This document shows, one piece after another, positions 51,544 through 60,533 of a stretch of DNA of 64,000 bases. The notes below the pieces were generated by a model. The model was not told where the DNA came from. It saw nothing but the letters and a program-made list of their open reading frames with translations, and ran no database searches. The DNA lies in assembly GCF_003946115.1 (NCBI RefSeq), contig NZ_RHOH01000004.1:124001-188000 (forward strand), given 5' to 3'. The position numbers were made by a program, and so were the translations under genes. Position 1 is the first letter of the stretch, and each line of letters begins with the position of its first letter. This DNA comes from Lacticaseibacillus daqingensis (lineage in GTDB: Bacteria > Bacillota > Bacilli > Lactobacillales > Lactobacillaceae).

Positions 51544-51902
51544 GCCTCGGTCAACCAAGCGGACACGTCGACCAGTGGGGCCTGATGCCAGAGCTTCTCG
51601 AGGTTGTAAAAGTCACGTTCTTCCGGCACGAACACGTGCACCACGAGGTCGCCGAAGTCCATCAGCATCCAGCGGCTGCCCTTCTTGCCTTCGATGCGCG
51701 GCTGCGGGCCGCCGGCGGTTTCTACCTTTTCCTCGATGGCGTCAACGATGGCCTGCACCTGACGGTCGGTCCCCCCGTTCATGATCAGGAAGTAGTCGGC
51801 CAGGAGGCTCACGTCGCGCATGTCAAGCGCCACGATGTCATCGGCGCGCTTATCATCAGCGGCGCGGACGGCGAGTTCTAATAATTCTTCTGGTTTTAGC
51901 AT
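51540..51902 (-). CDS. rsfS: Ribosomal silencing factor RsfS
   Basis: Binds ribosomal protein L14 and blocks subunit joining when nutrients are scarce. The 120-residue protein shows DIVALDMRDVSLLADYFLIM, the conserved GTDRQVQAI, and the C-terminal RWMLMDFGDLVVHVF with YNLEKLW. It lies 33 bp after yqeK and overlaps yqeM. Confidence 0.96.
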   Translation of the reverse strand: MLKPEELLELAVRAADDKRADDIVALDMRDVSLLADYFLIMNGGTDRQVQAIVDAIEEKVETAGGPQPRIEGKKGSRWMLMDFGDLVVHVFVPEERDFYNLEKLWHQAPLVDVSAWLTEA

Positions 51903-51935
51903 GAATTGCTCCTTGTTTTTGTCTGCAGGGGTCGG

Positions 51936-52547
51936 TTAGGCGTGGGTTGCGCGGGTCGTGACGAACGCGTTGTAGGTCAGCAGGGTCTTGGGATAGACCA
52001 CGAGGCGCTGGCCGATCAGATAGGTCAGCGTGTTCTCCAGCTCAATGCGGGTGGCCTCGTTGATGCTGGTCTTGGCCGCTTCTCGCGCCTTGGCCTCAAC
52101 GGGCAGGGCGCGGGCAGGCTCGATGAAGTCTGCCACGAAAATGATCTGGTCAAGCACCGTCATCGCCGGGTCGCCAGTGGTGTGGCGGTCAATGGCCTGA
52201 AGCACCAGCTTATCGGTGATGCCGACTTCCTGCTGGATGAACCAGGTGCCCACAATGCCGTGCCACACGCCGCGATTGTAGTTCAGCAGGTCCGGGTCAA
52301 AGCCGTTGCGGATGATCGTTTCCCGGTACGTGGTCACGGGGATCTGCTTGGCGTAATCGTGCAACAGCCCGGCTAACCCGGCGCGGTCCACGTCCGCCCC
52401 CAGCTGCGTGGCCAGCGCGCGTGCCGTTGCTTCCACGCGCAGGCAGTGCTGATAGCGCGCGTCATCCAACCGGTTTTGCAAGTGGTTGAGCAACTCGCTT
52501 CGGCTCAGGCCGTGGGTCAGACTCGTGGGGTATTCAATGTTCGTCAA
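51936..52547 (-). CDS. yqeK: HD-domain diadenosine tetraphosphatase YqeK
   Basis: A hydrolase of Ap4A in Bacillota. The HD metal site is visible as RYQHCLRVEATA, GLLHDYAK, VWHGIVGTWF and HTTGDPAMTVLDQIIFVADFIEP. The start is the TTG with AAGGAAGG 8 bases before it; seven more codons upstream are open. It overlaps the nadD end by 14 bp. 203 residues. Confidence 0.94.
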   Translation of the reverse strand: MTNIEYPTSLTHGLSRSELLNHLQNRLDDARYQHCLRVEATARALATQLGADVDRAGLAGLLHDYAKQIPVTTYRETIIRNGFDPDLLNYNRGVWHGIVGTWFIQQEVGITDKLVLQAIDRHTTGDPAMTVLDQIIFVADFIEPARALPVEAKAREAAKTSINEATRIELENTLTYLIGQRLVVYPKTLLTYNAFVTTRATHA

Positions 52548-53184
52548 GGTATAGGCCTTCCTTTTCAATGTAAGTGCGCACGGCGTCCGGGATCAAGTAG
52601 CGGGTGCTGGCGCCAGTGCGGATCCGCTCACGCAGTTGCGTGGAGCTGATATCGATCATCGGGGCATCGACCCACAGGATCGGGTACGCGCTTTGCGGCA
52701 TGTAGCCCCGCCGCTTGACCCCGACAAACGTGACGAGCTTCACCAAGTCGTCGATGCGAGACCATTTAGGTAAATAGTTCACCATGTCCGCCCCGATAAT
52801 GAAATAGTAATCCGTGTCCGGGTGCAGCCGCTTGAGCCCCACCATCGTGTCGTAAGTGTAGCTGACCCCGCCGCGCTGGATCTCCGTGAGCTCCAGGCCA
52901 AAGCGCGGGTTGTCTTGGATCGCCAGCTCAAGCATCGCCACGCGGTGCTTGGCGGCGATCGCTTCTTTGGCATCGACATGCGGCGGCTGGTTATCCGGCA
53001 TAAAGCGGATCTGGTTGAGGCCAAGCGCCGTTCCGACCGCCTCGGCCATGATCAGGTGGCCGTTGTGCACCGGGTTGAACGTGCCGCCAAATAAGCCGAC
53101 CTGCTTCCTGCGCGGCCCCAGGATCTGCTCACTGATCGATTCAGTGATGACCGGTTGGGTCAGCGTGCGCGCCTGCGTCTTCAT
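52534..53184 (-). CDS. nadD: Nicotinate-nucleotide adenylyltransferase
   Basis: Makes the dinucleotide precursor of NAD. The 216-residue protein has the nucleotidyltransferase loop GLFGGTFNPVHNGHLIMAE and the C-terminal DISSTQLRERI. The first 25 residues before this domain are extra, and a later start is conceivable though the ATG used lies 9 bp after yhbY. It stands in its conserved place between yhbY and yqeK. Confidence 0.95.
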   Translation of the reverse strand: MKTQARTLTQPVITESISEQILGPRRKQVGLFGGTFNPVHNGHLIMAEAVGTALGLNQIRFMPDNQPPHVDAKEAIAAKHRVAMLELAIQDNPRFGLELTEIQRGGVSYTYDTMVGLKRLHPDTDYYFIIGADMVNYLPKWSRIDDLVKLVTFVGVKRRGYMPQSAYPILWVDAPMIDISSTQLRERIRTGASTRYLIPDAVRTYIEKEGLYLDEH

Positions 53185-53193
53185 GCCGGCAAC

Positions 53194-53505
53194 CTACAGC
53201 TTGGCGAGCGCCGCCGAGATGTGGCGGTTCTCTTCCTTGCTGGCGACACGGTAAACCAACAGCGTGCGGCCGATGGTTTGGGCCACTTCAAGGCCGGGGA
53301 TCTCGGTGGTCAAAAAGGCCCCAACGGTTTGCGGGGTGTCCTCCGCGGCCGGCAGCAAGCTGATTTTCACCAGCTCGCGCTTGTCGACCGCATCCGCGAC
53401 CCCAGCCACGAAGGTTTGACTCAGGCCGTTTTTGCCCAAGTTGATCAGGGGCTTCATCGTCATCCCCTGGCTGCGTAAGTAACGTTTCTGTTTGCCTGTC
53501 AGCAT
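53194..53505 (-). CDS. yhbY: YhbY family RNA-binding protein
   Basis: A CRS1-YhbY (CRM) domain protein of 103 residues associated with the 50S precursor. LTGKQKRYLRSQG, PLINLGKNGLS and the late VYRVASKEEN fit the family, including the conserved GKNG loop. It is the YqeI position of the cluster, 19 bp after yqeH. aroE, which separates them in Bacillus, is absent. Confidence 0.94.
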   Translation of the reverse strand: MLTGKQKRYLRSQGMTMKPLINLGKNGLSQTFVAGVADAVDKRELVKISLLPAAEDTPQTVGAFLTTEIPGLEVAQTIGRTLLVYRVASKEENRHISAALAKL

Positions 53506-53524
53506 TTATCTGTCTCCTTGTGTG

Positions 53525-54643
53525 TTAGATCAGTGCGCGGCGCAACAAGACGTCCACGCCTTTCGGGGCCCAGCCGGCAACGGTCACGCCCGCCGGCACC
53601 ACGACCCACCCAAGCCCGGCGAACACCAGGTCGGATTTTTCCTTCGGGGTGAACTCAAAGCGTACCAGTTCCGGGAAGTCGGCACCTTCGCGCGGTGGGC
53701 TCAACAGCCCGCCCTTGTGCTTGGCGTAGAATTCATCGGCGTTGGCCAGCTTCGTGCGGTGCAGCAGCAGCTGGTTGTCGCAGTAGAACGTGAAGCCGGT
53801 TTTCTTCCCGCGCAAAAAGTCAAAGCGCGCCAAGCCCGCCAGGAACACGGTCTGTTCCGGATTGAGTTGGAACACTGTGGGGCGGATCGGCTTGGTCGGG
53901 GCGACCAGGTTCAGGTCCTTCGGGTCGATGTAGTGCGCCATCTGGTTGCGGTGGATGATCCCCGGCGTGTCAATCAGGTTTTGGCCGTCATCCAGCGGGA
54001 TCTGGATCCGATCGAGCGTCGTGCCCGGGAAGCGAGAGGTCGTGATCAGGTCCTGCACGCCGGTCAGCTGCTTGATGATGCGGTTGATCAGCGTCGACTT
54101 GCCCGTATTGGTCACACCGACCACGAAGACGTCGCGGCCGTCGCGCTCGGCCTCGATCGCTTCCAGCAGCTCATCCACGGCCTGGCCTTTTTTGGCGCTG
54201 GTCAAAATGGTCTTGATCGGGCGCAGCCCTTGGGCATGCGCCGCCTGTGTCAGCCAGTTGGTCACGCGCCGGCGGTTGATCGACTTCGGCAGCACATCCG
54301 CCTTGTTGCCGACCAGGATCACCGGGTTGTCCCCGACGAAGCGGTGCAGGCCGGGGATCACGCTGCCGTTGAAGTCGAACACATCGACCACGTTGACGAT
54401 CAGCGCGTTACTTTCCCCCAGCGCGTTCAGCAGGCGCAAAAAATCGTCATCGGTCAGCTCAACGTCGGCCACCTCATTGTAGTGGCGCAGGCGGAAGCAC
54501 CGCTGGCAGTACAGGTCGCCTTCCGGGTCAGCCTTGGCGAGCGTGCTGGCCGGCAAGTAGCCGGCGTGCGTCGGGTCCGTGGTTTGGAGCTTGGCCCCAC
54601 AGCCGATGCAGTACAGGTCGTTCATCGTTTCAAGTTCAGTCAT
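53525..54643 (-). CDS. yqeH: Circularly permuted ribosome biogenesis GTPase YqeH
   Basis: Needed for 30S assembly. The 372-residue protein begins with a zinc finger (CIGCG and CQRCFRLRHY), then the permuted G motifs: G4 VGNKADV, G5 TSAKKG, G1 GVTNTGKSTL, G3 DTPG. It overlaps yqeG by 8 bp. Confidence 0.97.
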   Translation of the reverse strand: MTELETMNDLYCIGCGAKLQTTDPTHAGYLPASTLAKADPEGDLYCQRCFRLRHYNEVADVELTDDDFLRLLNALGESNALIVNVVDVFDFNGSVIPGLHRFVGDNPVILVGNKADVLPKSINRRRVTNWLTQAAHAQGLRPIKTILTSAKKGQAVDELLEAIEAERDGRDVFVVGVTNTGKSTLINRIIKQLTGVQDLITTSRFPGTTLDRIQIPLDDGQNLIDTPGIIHRNQMAHYIDPKDLNLVAPTKPIRPTVFQLNPEQTVFLAGLARFDFLRGKKTGFTFYCDNQLLLHRTKLANADEFYAKHKGGLLSPPREGADFPELVRFEFTPKEKSDLVFAGLGWVVVPAGVTVAGWAPKGVDVLLRRALI

Positions 54644-55151
54644 TCAAATCCTCCTGGTAATGCAAGGGTTTCATTGCCCGCATCACGATTCGTTCGAAAA
54701 AGCGGGTGATCCGCGTGTTCCACGCGTCGGATTCGATCAAGGGCCGCACGAGGATCGAGCGGACGCCTGCCGTGCGCGCCGCCAGAATATCGGTCAGCAC
54801 CTGATCGCCCACCATCACCACCGCCGTTTTGGGCAGATCAAGTTGGCGCACCGCGCGGTCGATCCCGACCGGCAACGGCTTCAGCGCCCGCGAGACGAAC
54901 GGCAGGTCCAGCTGACGCAGCGCGCGGGCCACGCGGTCGTGGTTGTTGTTGGACACCACCATCACGGTAATGCCGGCGTTTTGCATCGTTTCAAGCCATG
55001 CCTTCAAGGCTGGCGTGCCGTCCGGGTTGTTCCAGGCGATCAGGGTGTTGTCGAGATCGCACAGCACTGCCTGGATGCCGTGGCGTTTGAGTGTCGTTGG
55101 GGTCAGCGTGTAGATGGCTGTCACCAGCCAGGTCGGGGTAAATACAGACAC
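54636..55151 (-). CDS. yqeG: YqeG family HAD phosphatase
   Basis: A HAD-IIIA hydrolase of 171 residues: DLDNTLIAWN (nucleophile and acid aspartates), VVSNNNHDRV and MVGDQVLTDILAA. The start is GTG with GGAGG 7 bases before it, giving the same length as the Bacillus protein. It is the first gene of the yqeG-yqeH-yhbY-nadD-yqeK-rsfS-yqeM operon. Confidence 0.93.
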   Translation of the reverse strand: MSVFTPTWLVTAIYTLTPTTLKRHGIQAVLCDLDNTLIAWNNPDGTPALKAWLETMQNAGITVMVVSNNNHDRVARALRQLDLPFVSRALKPLPVGIDRAVRQLDLPKTAVVMVGDQVLTDILAARTAGVRSILVRPLIESDAWNTRITRFFERIVMRAMKPLHYQEDLND

Positions 55152-55290
55152 ACGGGTGCCTCCTTCATTTTTGTTCATACCTCACTTATTATAGCGGAAA
55201 CCCACCGGCTTTGCACAGGCGTTTCATTCGCCTTTCCACGCTGTGCGCGTTACGATAGAAGGAGACTGATTGGAAAGGAGCCGCCCGCGT

Positions 55291-55347
55291 TTGCCCTATT
55301 TTCACTTCACCCATTGCTTGTGCCGCCGCTTCGTGGCTTGCCCATGA
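55291..55347 (+). CDS. Possible 18-residue leader peptide
   Basis: A TTG preceded by AAAGGAG opens an 18-codon frame (FHFTHCLCRRFVACP in its second part) whose TGA overlaps the ATG of the esterase as ATGA. The esterase ATG itself has no ribosome binding site, so coupled translation would explain how it is read. The alternative is a recent frameshift that cut off the esterase N-terminus. Confidence 0.35.
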   Translation: MPYFHFTHCLCRRFVACP

Positions 55348-55958
55348 CCGCGCCGGTGTATCGCTTCATCCCCAATGACCTCACGCGACCCCCACTGCTG
55401 TTGCTTCACGGCACCGGTGGCAGCGTGAAAGACCTCCTGCCGATCGGCCGCTTCCTCGCCCCGCGCAGTCCTCTGCTGGCGCTGGCCGGCCGCGTGGTTG
55501 AAAACGGCCAGCGCCGCTTCTTCGCCCACCACCCTGACGGCAGCCCCGACCTGACCAGCGTCGCTTGCGAACGCGACTGGCTCGTGGCAACCGTGGCCGC
55601 GCTGAGCGCCCAGTATCAGCTCGATCTGTCGCGCCTGATCGCTGTTGGGTACTCCAACGGGGCCAACCTCATCAGCCACACCCTGCTAACGCGGCCGGTG
55701 CCATGGCTGGGTGCCGTCCTGCTTCACGGCACCCTAGTCACTCCGGTCCCGCAACCGCAGCCCCTGGCCGGCCGGGCCGTCTTCGCCTCGTTTGGGACAC
55801 ACGATCCGCGCATCAGCGCGGCTGCGTTCACCGGCCTCGTGGCCACCCTGCGCCGCGCCGGGGCCACGGTCAATGTGCATCAACACGACCAGCGCCACAA
55901 CCTTAACGGCCCGGAGCTCAAGGCTGCGCAGGCTTGGATCGCGGCACGAGGTCGGTGA
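55344..55958 (+). CDS. Carboxylesterase/phospholipase-type alpha/beta hydrolase
   Basis: A 204-residue hydrolase: LLLLHGTGGSVKDLLPIG (oxyanion loop), the nucleophile in VGYSNGANL, the acid in FGTHDPRI and the histidine in QRHNLNG, matching the small YpfH-like esterases. The best start is the ATG (MTAPVYRF); TTG and GTG codons lie in frame up to 39 bp before it. Monocistronic except for the possible leader peptide. Confidence 0.85.
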   Translation: MTAPVYRFIPNDLTRPPLLLLHGTGGSVKDLLPIGRFLAPRSPLLALAGRVVENGQRRFFAHHPDGSPDLTSVACERDWLVATVAALSAQYQLDLSRLIAVGYSNGANLISHTLLTRPVPWLGAVLLHGTLVTPVPQPQPLAGRAVFASFGTHDPRISAAAFTGLVATLRRAGATVNVHQHDQRHNLNGPELKAAQAWIAARGR

Positions 55959-56030
55959 GCTCACCTCGTTGCGCTTGGCTTGGGGCGACCCGTTCCGCTA
56001 AGTGCGCGCCACTTCGCTCTGGTTCTAGCA
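55959..56030 (+). repeat. Dispersed intergenic repeat, short remnant
   Basis: GGCTTGGGGCGAC and CTAAGTGCGC...TTCGCTCTGG correspond to parts of the copy at 50.7 kb. It fills the gap between the esterase and the reductase. Confidence 0.5.
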
Positions 56031-56048
56031 TAGAAAGGAGTTTTCAGT

Positions 56049-56978
56049 ATGCTTCGTTTTGGCTTTGATCACTTTGGCCCCGCCGACGTTTTTACCGCCA
56101 TTGACGCCCCCACGCCGGTGCCCAAACCCGGTCAGGTGCTGATCGATGTGCTCGGGTTTGGTTTGAACCCTTACGATGCGAGCCTTCGCCGCGGGGAACA
56201 GGCCGACAGTCGCCCGCTCAAGTTCCCCATCGTCCCGGGCACCGACGTCGTGGGGCGCGTCGCCGCGCTTGGCGAAGGCGTCAGCGACTACGCCGTGGAC
56301 GACCGCGTCCTCAACTACCGGCCGATCGGCGGGTACAGTGAGGCCGTGACCGCCAGCACTGGCAAAATCGCCAAGGTCCCGGCCACACTTGAGCTGGCCG
56401 CCGCAGCCGGGCTGCCCAACATTGGGATCGCCGCGTACACCGTCATGCACCAACTCCTGCACCTGACCCCCGGCCAAACACTGGCGGTCATTGGGGCCAG
56501 CGGTGGGGTCGGGAGCCTGATCGTGCAGCTCGCCAAGGCGCAAGGGCTGTTCGTGATCGCGACTGCCAGCGCGCGCAACGTGGCCGCCCTGCGTGACCTC
56601 GGCGCCGATGAAGTCGGGGCTTATGATGAAACCGACACCGGCCGGCTGTTCGCCGATCGCGCCGATGCCGTGGTCAACGCCGTCGCTGGCGGCGTCGACC
56701 ACGGTGCCGCAGTCGCCATCGTCAAACCTGGCGGCGTCATCGTCACCACCGCGTGGGTCGATGTCGACACCACGGGCAAGCCAACCATCACGCACCTTCA
56801 GCTAGGCGCGAACCGGCCAGCCAAAGCTGAGGACGCACTCCCCGCCTTGCTCGCCCTACCCCAGCTTCGCGTCCGGGTTGCCAAGACCCTGCCGTTCACC
56901 CTGGCCGGGGTGATCCAGGGCCACGAGCTGCTCGAAACGCACCACACTGCCGGGAAACTGGTCGTGTTGCGGCATTAA
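56049..56978 (+). CDS. NADP-dependent quinone oxidoreductase-like MDR protein
   Basis: A 309-residue zinc-free medium-chain reductase. GroES-like N-terminus with GLNPYDASLRRGE and FPIVPGTDVVGRV, then the Rossmann fold with VIGASGGVGSLIVQLAKAQG and ATASARN. Such enzymes reduce quinones or enones. The ATG has AAAGGAGTTTTCAGT upstream. Monocistronic with a strong terminator. Confidence 0.9.
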   Translation: MLRFGFDHFGPADVFTAIDAPTPVPKPGQVLIDVLGFGLNPYDASLRRGEQADSRPLKFPIVPGTDVVGRVAALGEGVSDYAVDDRVLNYRPIGGYSEAVTASTGKIAKVPATLELAAAAGLPNIGIAAYTVMHQLLHLTPGQTLAVIGASGGVGSLIVQLAKAQGLFVIATASARNVAALRDLGADEVGAYDETDTGRLFADRADAVVNAVAGGVDHGAAVAIVKPGGVIVTTAWVDVDTTGKPTITHLQLGANRPAKAEDALPALLALPQLRVRVAKTLPFTLAGVIQGHELLETHHTAGKLVVLRH

Positions 56979-56985
56979 CTCAAAC

Positions 56986-57038
56986 AAACCGGGTCCCATT
57001 ACCAGCGCATGTTGCGCTGATGATGGGACCCGGTTTGC
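56986..57038 (+). terminator. Terminator of the MDR gene
   Basis: CAAACCGGGTCCCAT pairs perfectly with ATGGGACCCGGTTTG, with an inner AGCGCA/TGCGCT stem. Confidence 0.88.
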
Positions 57039-57167
57039 GTTTTCTGATCATACACTTTTCGCGTCTATTCGAGAACCTGATCCGACAGTCAAAGTCGCAT
57101 CAGGCGCTGAAGTGTGCTAATCCCAAGAGCTGCCAAAAATCGACCTGCGAATCGCGCCACAACCCAA

Positions 57168-57205
57168 AACGCACGGTCGATCCCAAGCAGGATCAACCGT
57201 GCGTT
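57168..57205 (-). terminator. Terminator of the M3 peptidase gene
   Basis: AAACGCACGG and GATCC pair with GGATC and CCGTGCGTT, 10 bp beyond the stop. Confidence 0.8.
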
Positions 57206-57214
57206 CATTGATGC

Positions 57215-58912
57215 TTAGAGTTGCGAATCATCCACCGCATCCAGTTGCGTCTGAATGGCGGTCAGCGTGCTGTCTAAGGCACCGGGTTCAAACGGCGAGC
57301 GTAAGTGGCCCGTCTTCAGCAGCTCCAGCAGCGTTTGGCTGCCCCCGGCCTTGGCCATCGCCATGTAGTCCGTCCAGGCCGTCTTATCGTGTTCAACGTT
57401 GAATCGCTGCCAGAACTGATAGGCCACGACCTGTGCAATGGTGTAGTCGACATAGTAGAACGGCGTCTCGAAGATGTGACCTTGGCGCATCCACCAGATG
57501 CCACGGTCCAGGTCCGCGTTTTCGCTGTAGTCCTTGTCCGGGTTGTACAACTTCTCCAGCCGCCGCCAGGACGCCTTGCGCTCCGCCGGCGTCCAGTCGG
57601 GGTGCGTGTACACCTCATGCTGGAAATGATCGACCAAGATCCCGTACGGCAGGAACTCCAAGGACGCCTGCAAGTGCGCGTACTTGTACTTGGCCGTCTG
57701 CATACCGAAGAACTGGTGCATCCACGGATACGCGATGAACTCCATACTCATCGAAAAAATCTCGGCCGCTTCGTACGTCGGGAACACGCAGTCACCCGGC
57801 TGGATCCACTTGGCCAAGTACGTCTGGAACGCGTGCCCCGCCTCGTGCGTCAGGACATCCACGTCATCCGAGGTCCCGTTGAAGTTGGCAAAAATAAACG
57901 GCGACCGGATGCTTGGAATGTACTCCGCGTACCCGCCAGACGCCTTGCCCGGCTTGGCTAACAGCTCCAGCAAGTGGCTGTTAACCATGTGATCAAAGAA
58001 TTCCCCGGCCTCGGGTGCCATCTCGTGGTACATCTTCCGCGCGGCTTCCACCAACTCGTCCGGCGTCCCCTCCGGCTTCGCGTTCCCGCTGGCAAACTGA
58101 ACCCCGAGGTCGTAGTAAGCCAGGTGATCGAGCCCCAGACGCTTCGCCTGCTTGGCCCGCTGCTTCGCCACCAGCGGCACCACCTTCGTTTGTACCTCAT
58201 GCCGGTACGTGGCGACCATCGCCTCATCGTAGTCGAACCGGTTCATCATCACGTAGCTCAGTTCCGAATAGTCCTTGAACCCAAGCGTCGTCGCGATCGC
58301 CGTGCGCGTCTTCACCATCTCGTCGTAAATACGGTCAAAGTCCGCCTCATGGGCGGCGAAAAAGCCCCAGTACGCGGCATTGGCTTCCTTGCGCGTCGCC
58401 CGATCGGCGTCATCGCGGAACGGCCCGATCTGCTCAAGGTTGTACGTTTCACCGCGAAAATCCAGCTCTGCCGAGGCGATTAGCGCCTGATACTCACTGC
58501 TGAGCGCGTTGGCTTTTTGCTGCAGCGCGATCACTGAAGGCTGGTTCAACCGCAACTGGTTGGCCGCCTTCAGGAAGTACGGCTTCGGGTACACCGCCGC
58601 CAGCGAATCGCGGTATGGGCTCGCCAGCACCGCCTTCAGGTAGTTCGCTTCCGCCGCCGCCAGCTGTGGCCCGGCCTCATTCCAAAAATCGTCCTCCGCC
58701 GTGTAAAATGCATCGCGCGTATCCACCGTGTGACGAATCGTGGCAATCATCGCGGCCGACATCGTGTCGTTCAGGAGCGCCACCATCTGCTTAGCCACCG
58801 TGACCGCGGCCTCACCGTCTGCGGCCGCCTGCATCGCGGCAGTGCCTTGCTTCAACTGCGTCATCACCGCGTCCAGGTCTGGCCGCTGGTACGGGACTTC
58901 TGTAAAGTTCAT
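57215..58912 (-). CDS. M3 family oligoendopeptidase
   Basis: A cytosolic zinc peptidase of the M3B/PepF-like group. It has 565 residues, helical throughout, with the zinc site THEAGHAFQTYL (HEXXH) near residue 355 and the downstream glutamate in TYEAAEIFSMSMEF. The C-terminal DYTIAQVVAYQFWQRF is typical. It may cut signal-peptide remnants or imported peptides. GGAGGAAACCAAA precedes the ATG. Monocistronic. Confidence 0.94.
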   Translation of the reverse strand: MNFTEVPYQRPDLDAVMTQLKQGTAAMQAAADGEAAVTVAKQMVALLNDTMSAAMIATIRHTVDTRDAFYTAEDDFWNEAGPQLAAAEANYLKAVLASPYRDSLAAVYPKPYFLKAANQLRLNQPSVIALQQKANALSSEYQALIASAELDFRGETYNLEQIGPFRDDADRATRKEANAAYWGFFAAHEADFDRIYDEMVKTRTAIATTLGFKDYSELSYVMMNRFDYDEAMVATYRHEVQTKVVPLVAKQRAKQAKRLGLDHLAYYDLGVQFASGNAKPEGTPDELVEAARKMYHEMAPEAGEFFDHMVNSHLLELLAKPGKASGGYAEYIPSIRSPFIFANFNGTSDDVDVLTHEAGHAFQTYLAKWIQPGDCVFPTYEAAEIFSMSMEFIAYPWMHQFFGMQTAKYKYAHLQASLEFLPYGILVDHFQHEVYTHPDWTPAERKASWRRLEKLYNPDKDYSENADLDRGIWWMRQGHIFETPFYYVDYTIAQVVAYQFWQRFNVEHDKTAWTDYMAMAKAGGSQTLLELLKTGHLRSPFEPGALDSTLTAIQTQLDAVDDSQL

Positions 58913-58972
58913 TTTGGTTTCCTCCTAATCTCATTGTTTACTCATTATGAGCTAGTTGAGGGGTAAAAGAAA

Positions 58973-59001
58973 GAGGCACGGATCAGTTTGATCCGTGCCT
59001 C
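58973..59001 (-). terminator. Terminator of the glycan cluster transcript
   Basis: GAGGCACGGATCA, 3-base loop, TGATCCGTGCCTC; on the minus strand TTTCTTTT follows. Confidence 0.9.
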
Positions 59002-59054
59002 ATCAATGATCTTATGCTGACCTTTTACGATCTTCAAATCATCAGCCGACCGTC

Positions 59055-59837
59055 CTACCAGAAACGCCAACCCCACTTGTTGAAATACTTCACCATGCTG
59101 ACGAGCATCTGTCGAATACCCTTCAAGGACTTACGATTTTGACGTTGCCATTCATGTATAACATACGCATCGGGATAATAATAGATAGACCCGTAAGACA
59201 TGAATTTACGACATAAATCTGTATCCTCCATGTATAGGAAGTAACGCTCGTCAAAGCCACCAACTTTTTTTAATACGCCCGTGTTGCAAACCATAAAGGA
59301 TCCCGAGATAACCTGTACCTCGTGTGCACAATCATACATCCCATCATAGACGAAATTCGCCTGTCGCTTTGCCATTACACGCGAGCCAAGAAATCTTAAC
59401 CCAAGGTCAAGAATAGTCGGATTCTTTTTCACCAACTTTTGAATCTGCCCACTTGTATCTTGAATCTTTGGATTCAAGAGTACGACTTTATTTGCTTCCA
59501 TGTAAGTGATCATGAGCCGAATCTGATTAGCATCAGGAATCTCAATATCTGGGTTTACGATAAGGTGATAGTCCGACTCAATCTGCGCAATGGCAAGGTT
59601 GTTACCAGCGCCAAACCCCCGATTTTCAGCCGCATTTATAGCAACTACATGTCTATCCTGCTTCTGTATTTTTTTTAAACACTCTGAAAGTTCTCGATTA
59701 GCAGGGGAATTATTAACAAGGTACAACGTATACTCGTATCCCGACGGAACCGTAGAAGTTAAATTCTGGTATAAGTGCTGAACCATATCGTTTGAATGGT
59801 TGTAGAAAACCACTGCGTATGTGAGCTTCACCGACAT
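59055..59837 (-). CDS. GT2 glycosyltransferase (rhamnosyltransferase-like)
   Basis: A 260-residue transferase: LTYAVVFYNHSNDM, LVNNSPANREL, ENRGFGAGNNLAIAQ and the metal-binding LIVNPDIEI are the pattern of dTDP-rhamnosyl or galactofuranosyl transferases; GGFDERYFLYMEDTDLCRK completes it. It probably extends a lipid-linked exopolysaccharide or rhamnan unit. AGAGGGGA lies so close to the ATG that the GTG two codons later may be the real start. It follows the priming transferase by 21 bp. GC content is lower than in the core region. Confidence 0.9.
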   Translation of the reverse strand: MSVKLTYAVVFYNHSNDMVQHLYQNLTSTVPSGYEYTLYLVNNSPANRELSECLKKIQKQDRHVVAINAAENRGFGAGNNLAIAQIESDYHLIVNPDIEIPDANQIRLMITYMEANKVVLLNPKIQDTSGQIQKLVKKNPTILDLGLRFLGSRVMAKRQANFVYDGMYDCAHEVQVISGSFMVCNTGVLKKVGGFDERYFLYMEDTDLCRKFMSYGSIYYYPDAYVIHEWQRQNRKSLKGIRQMLVSMVKYFNKWGWRFW

Positions 59838-59858
59838 TCCCCTCTTAGCTGAGCAGTA

Positions 59859-60533
59859 TTACTTGCCCTTTTTATTAATTCCTCGCTGAGACAAAACCAC
59901 AACAACGCTTTGTAACAAAATTTTCAGATCAAACCAAAACGAAAATTGACGTGCATATTGTGCGTCGTAATCAGCTTTGTCTTCATCGGAAACCTCGTTT
60001 CGCCCGTTAATCTGAGCTAAGCCTGTAATTCCTGGGCGCACCCGATCAGCACCGTTTTGTTGACGCAGCTCAATAACGCGAGCATCGGTTTTAGCTAATG
60101 GACGTGGGCCAATAAAGCTCATCTTACCTGTAAAAACATTAAACAACTGCGGAAGTTCATCCAAGGAAGATTTACGCATGAAACGACCAATCGGTGTAAC
60201 GTAGTGAGCCATAGCCTCTTTGGAAAAATCTTTATTTGCTTTCTCGGGCGCTTCAATATACATAGATCGAAATTTGACTAACGTAAAGGGCATGCTATCA
60301 CGCCCAAAGCGAGTTTGGCGAAAGAAAATTGGGCCTTTGGAGGTACACTTAACTAAACCTGCTACAATGACCATAGGTGCTGCAAACAACACAATTCCTA
60401 GACCGGATAAGACAAAGTCGAATGTGCGCTTGGCACATTTGCGATATATGACATGCGAAGAAAACTCTGCTGAAGCGTTCTTCACGCTGTTTGGTAAAAG
60501 GTCTTTACTCATTGTTGTGTTCAATTCCTTCAT
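59859..60533 (-). CDS. Undecaprenyl-phosphate sugar-1-phosphate transferase (priming enzyme)
   Basis: Starts glycan repeat units on undecaprenyl phosphate. The 224-residue protein has a membrane segment (about 38-60) and the bacterial sugar transferase core: KRTFDFVLSGLGIVLF, KGPIFFRQTRFGRDSMPFTL, KFRSMY, SSLDELPQLFNVFTGKMS, FIGPRPL and RPGITGLAQINGRNE. The specificity is not predictable. It heads the unit with the GT2 gene; about 370 bp of gap before it hold a terminator at 60731-60756. Confidence 0.94.
   Translation of the reverse strand: MKELNTTMSKDLLPNSVKNASAEFSSHVIYRKCAKRTFDFVLSGLGIVLFAAPMVIVAGLVKCTSKGPIFFRQTRFGRDSMPFTLVKFRSMYIEAPEKANKDFSKEAMAHYVTPIGRFMRKSSLDELPQLFNVFTGKMSFIGPRPLAKTDARVIELRQQNGADRVRPGITGLAQINGRNEVSDEDKADYDAQYARQFSFWFDLKILLQSVVVVLSQRGINKKGK

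Noticed and set aside
53492-54709. 405-codon plus-strand frame opposite yqeH
   Set aside because: Shadow of yqeH; no recognisable product.
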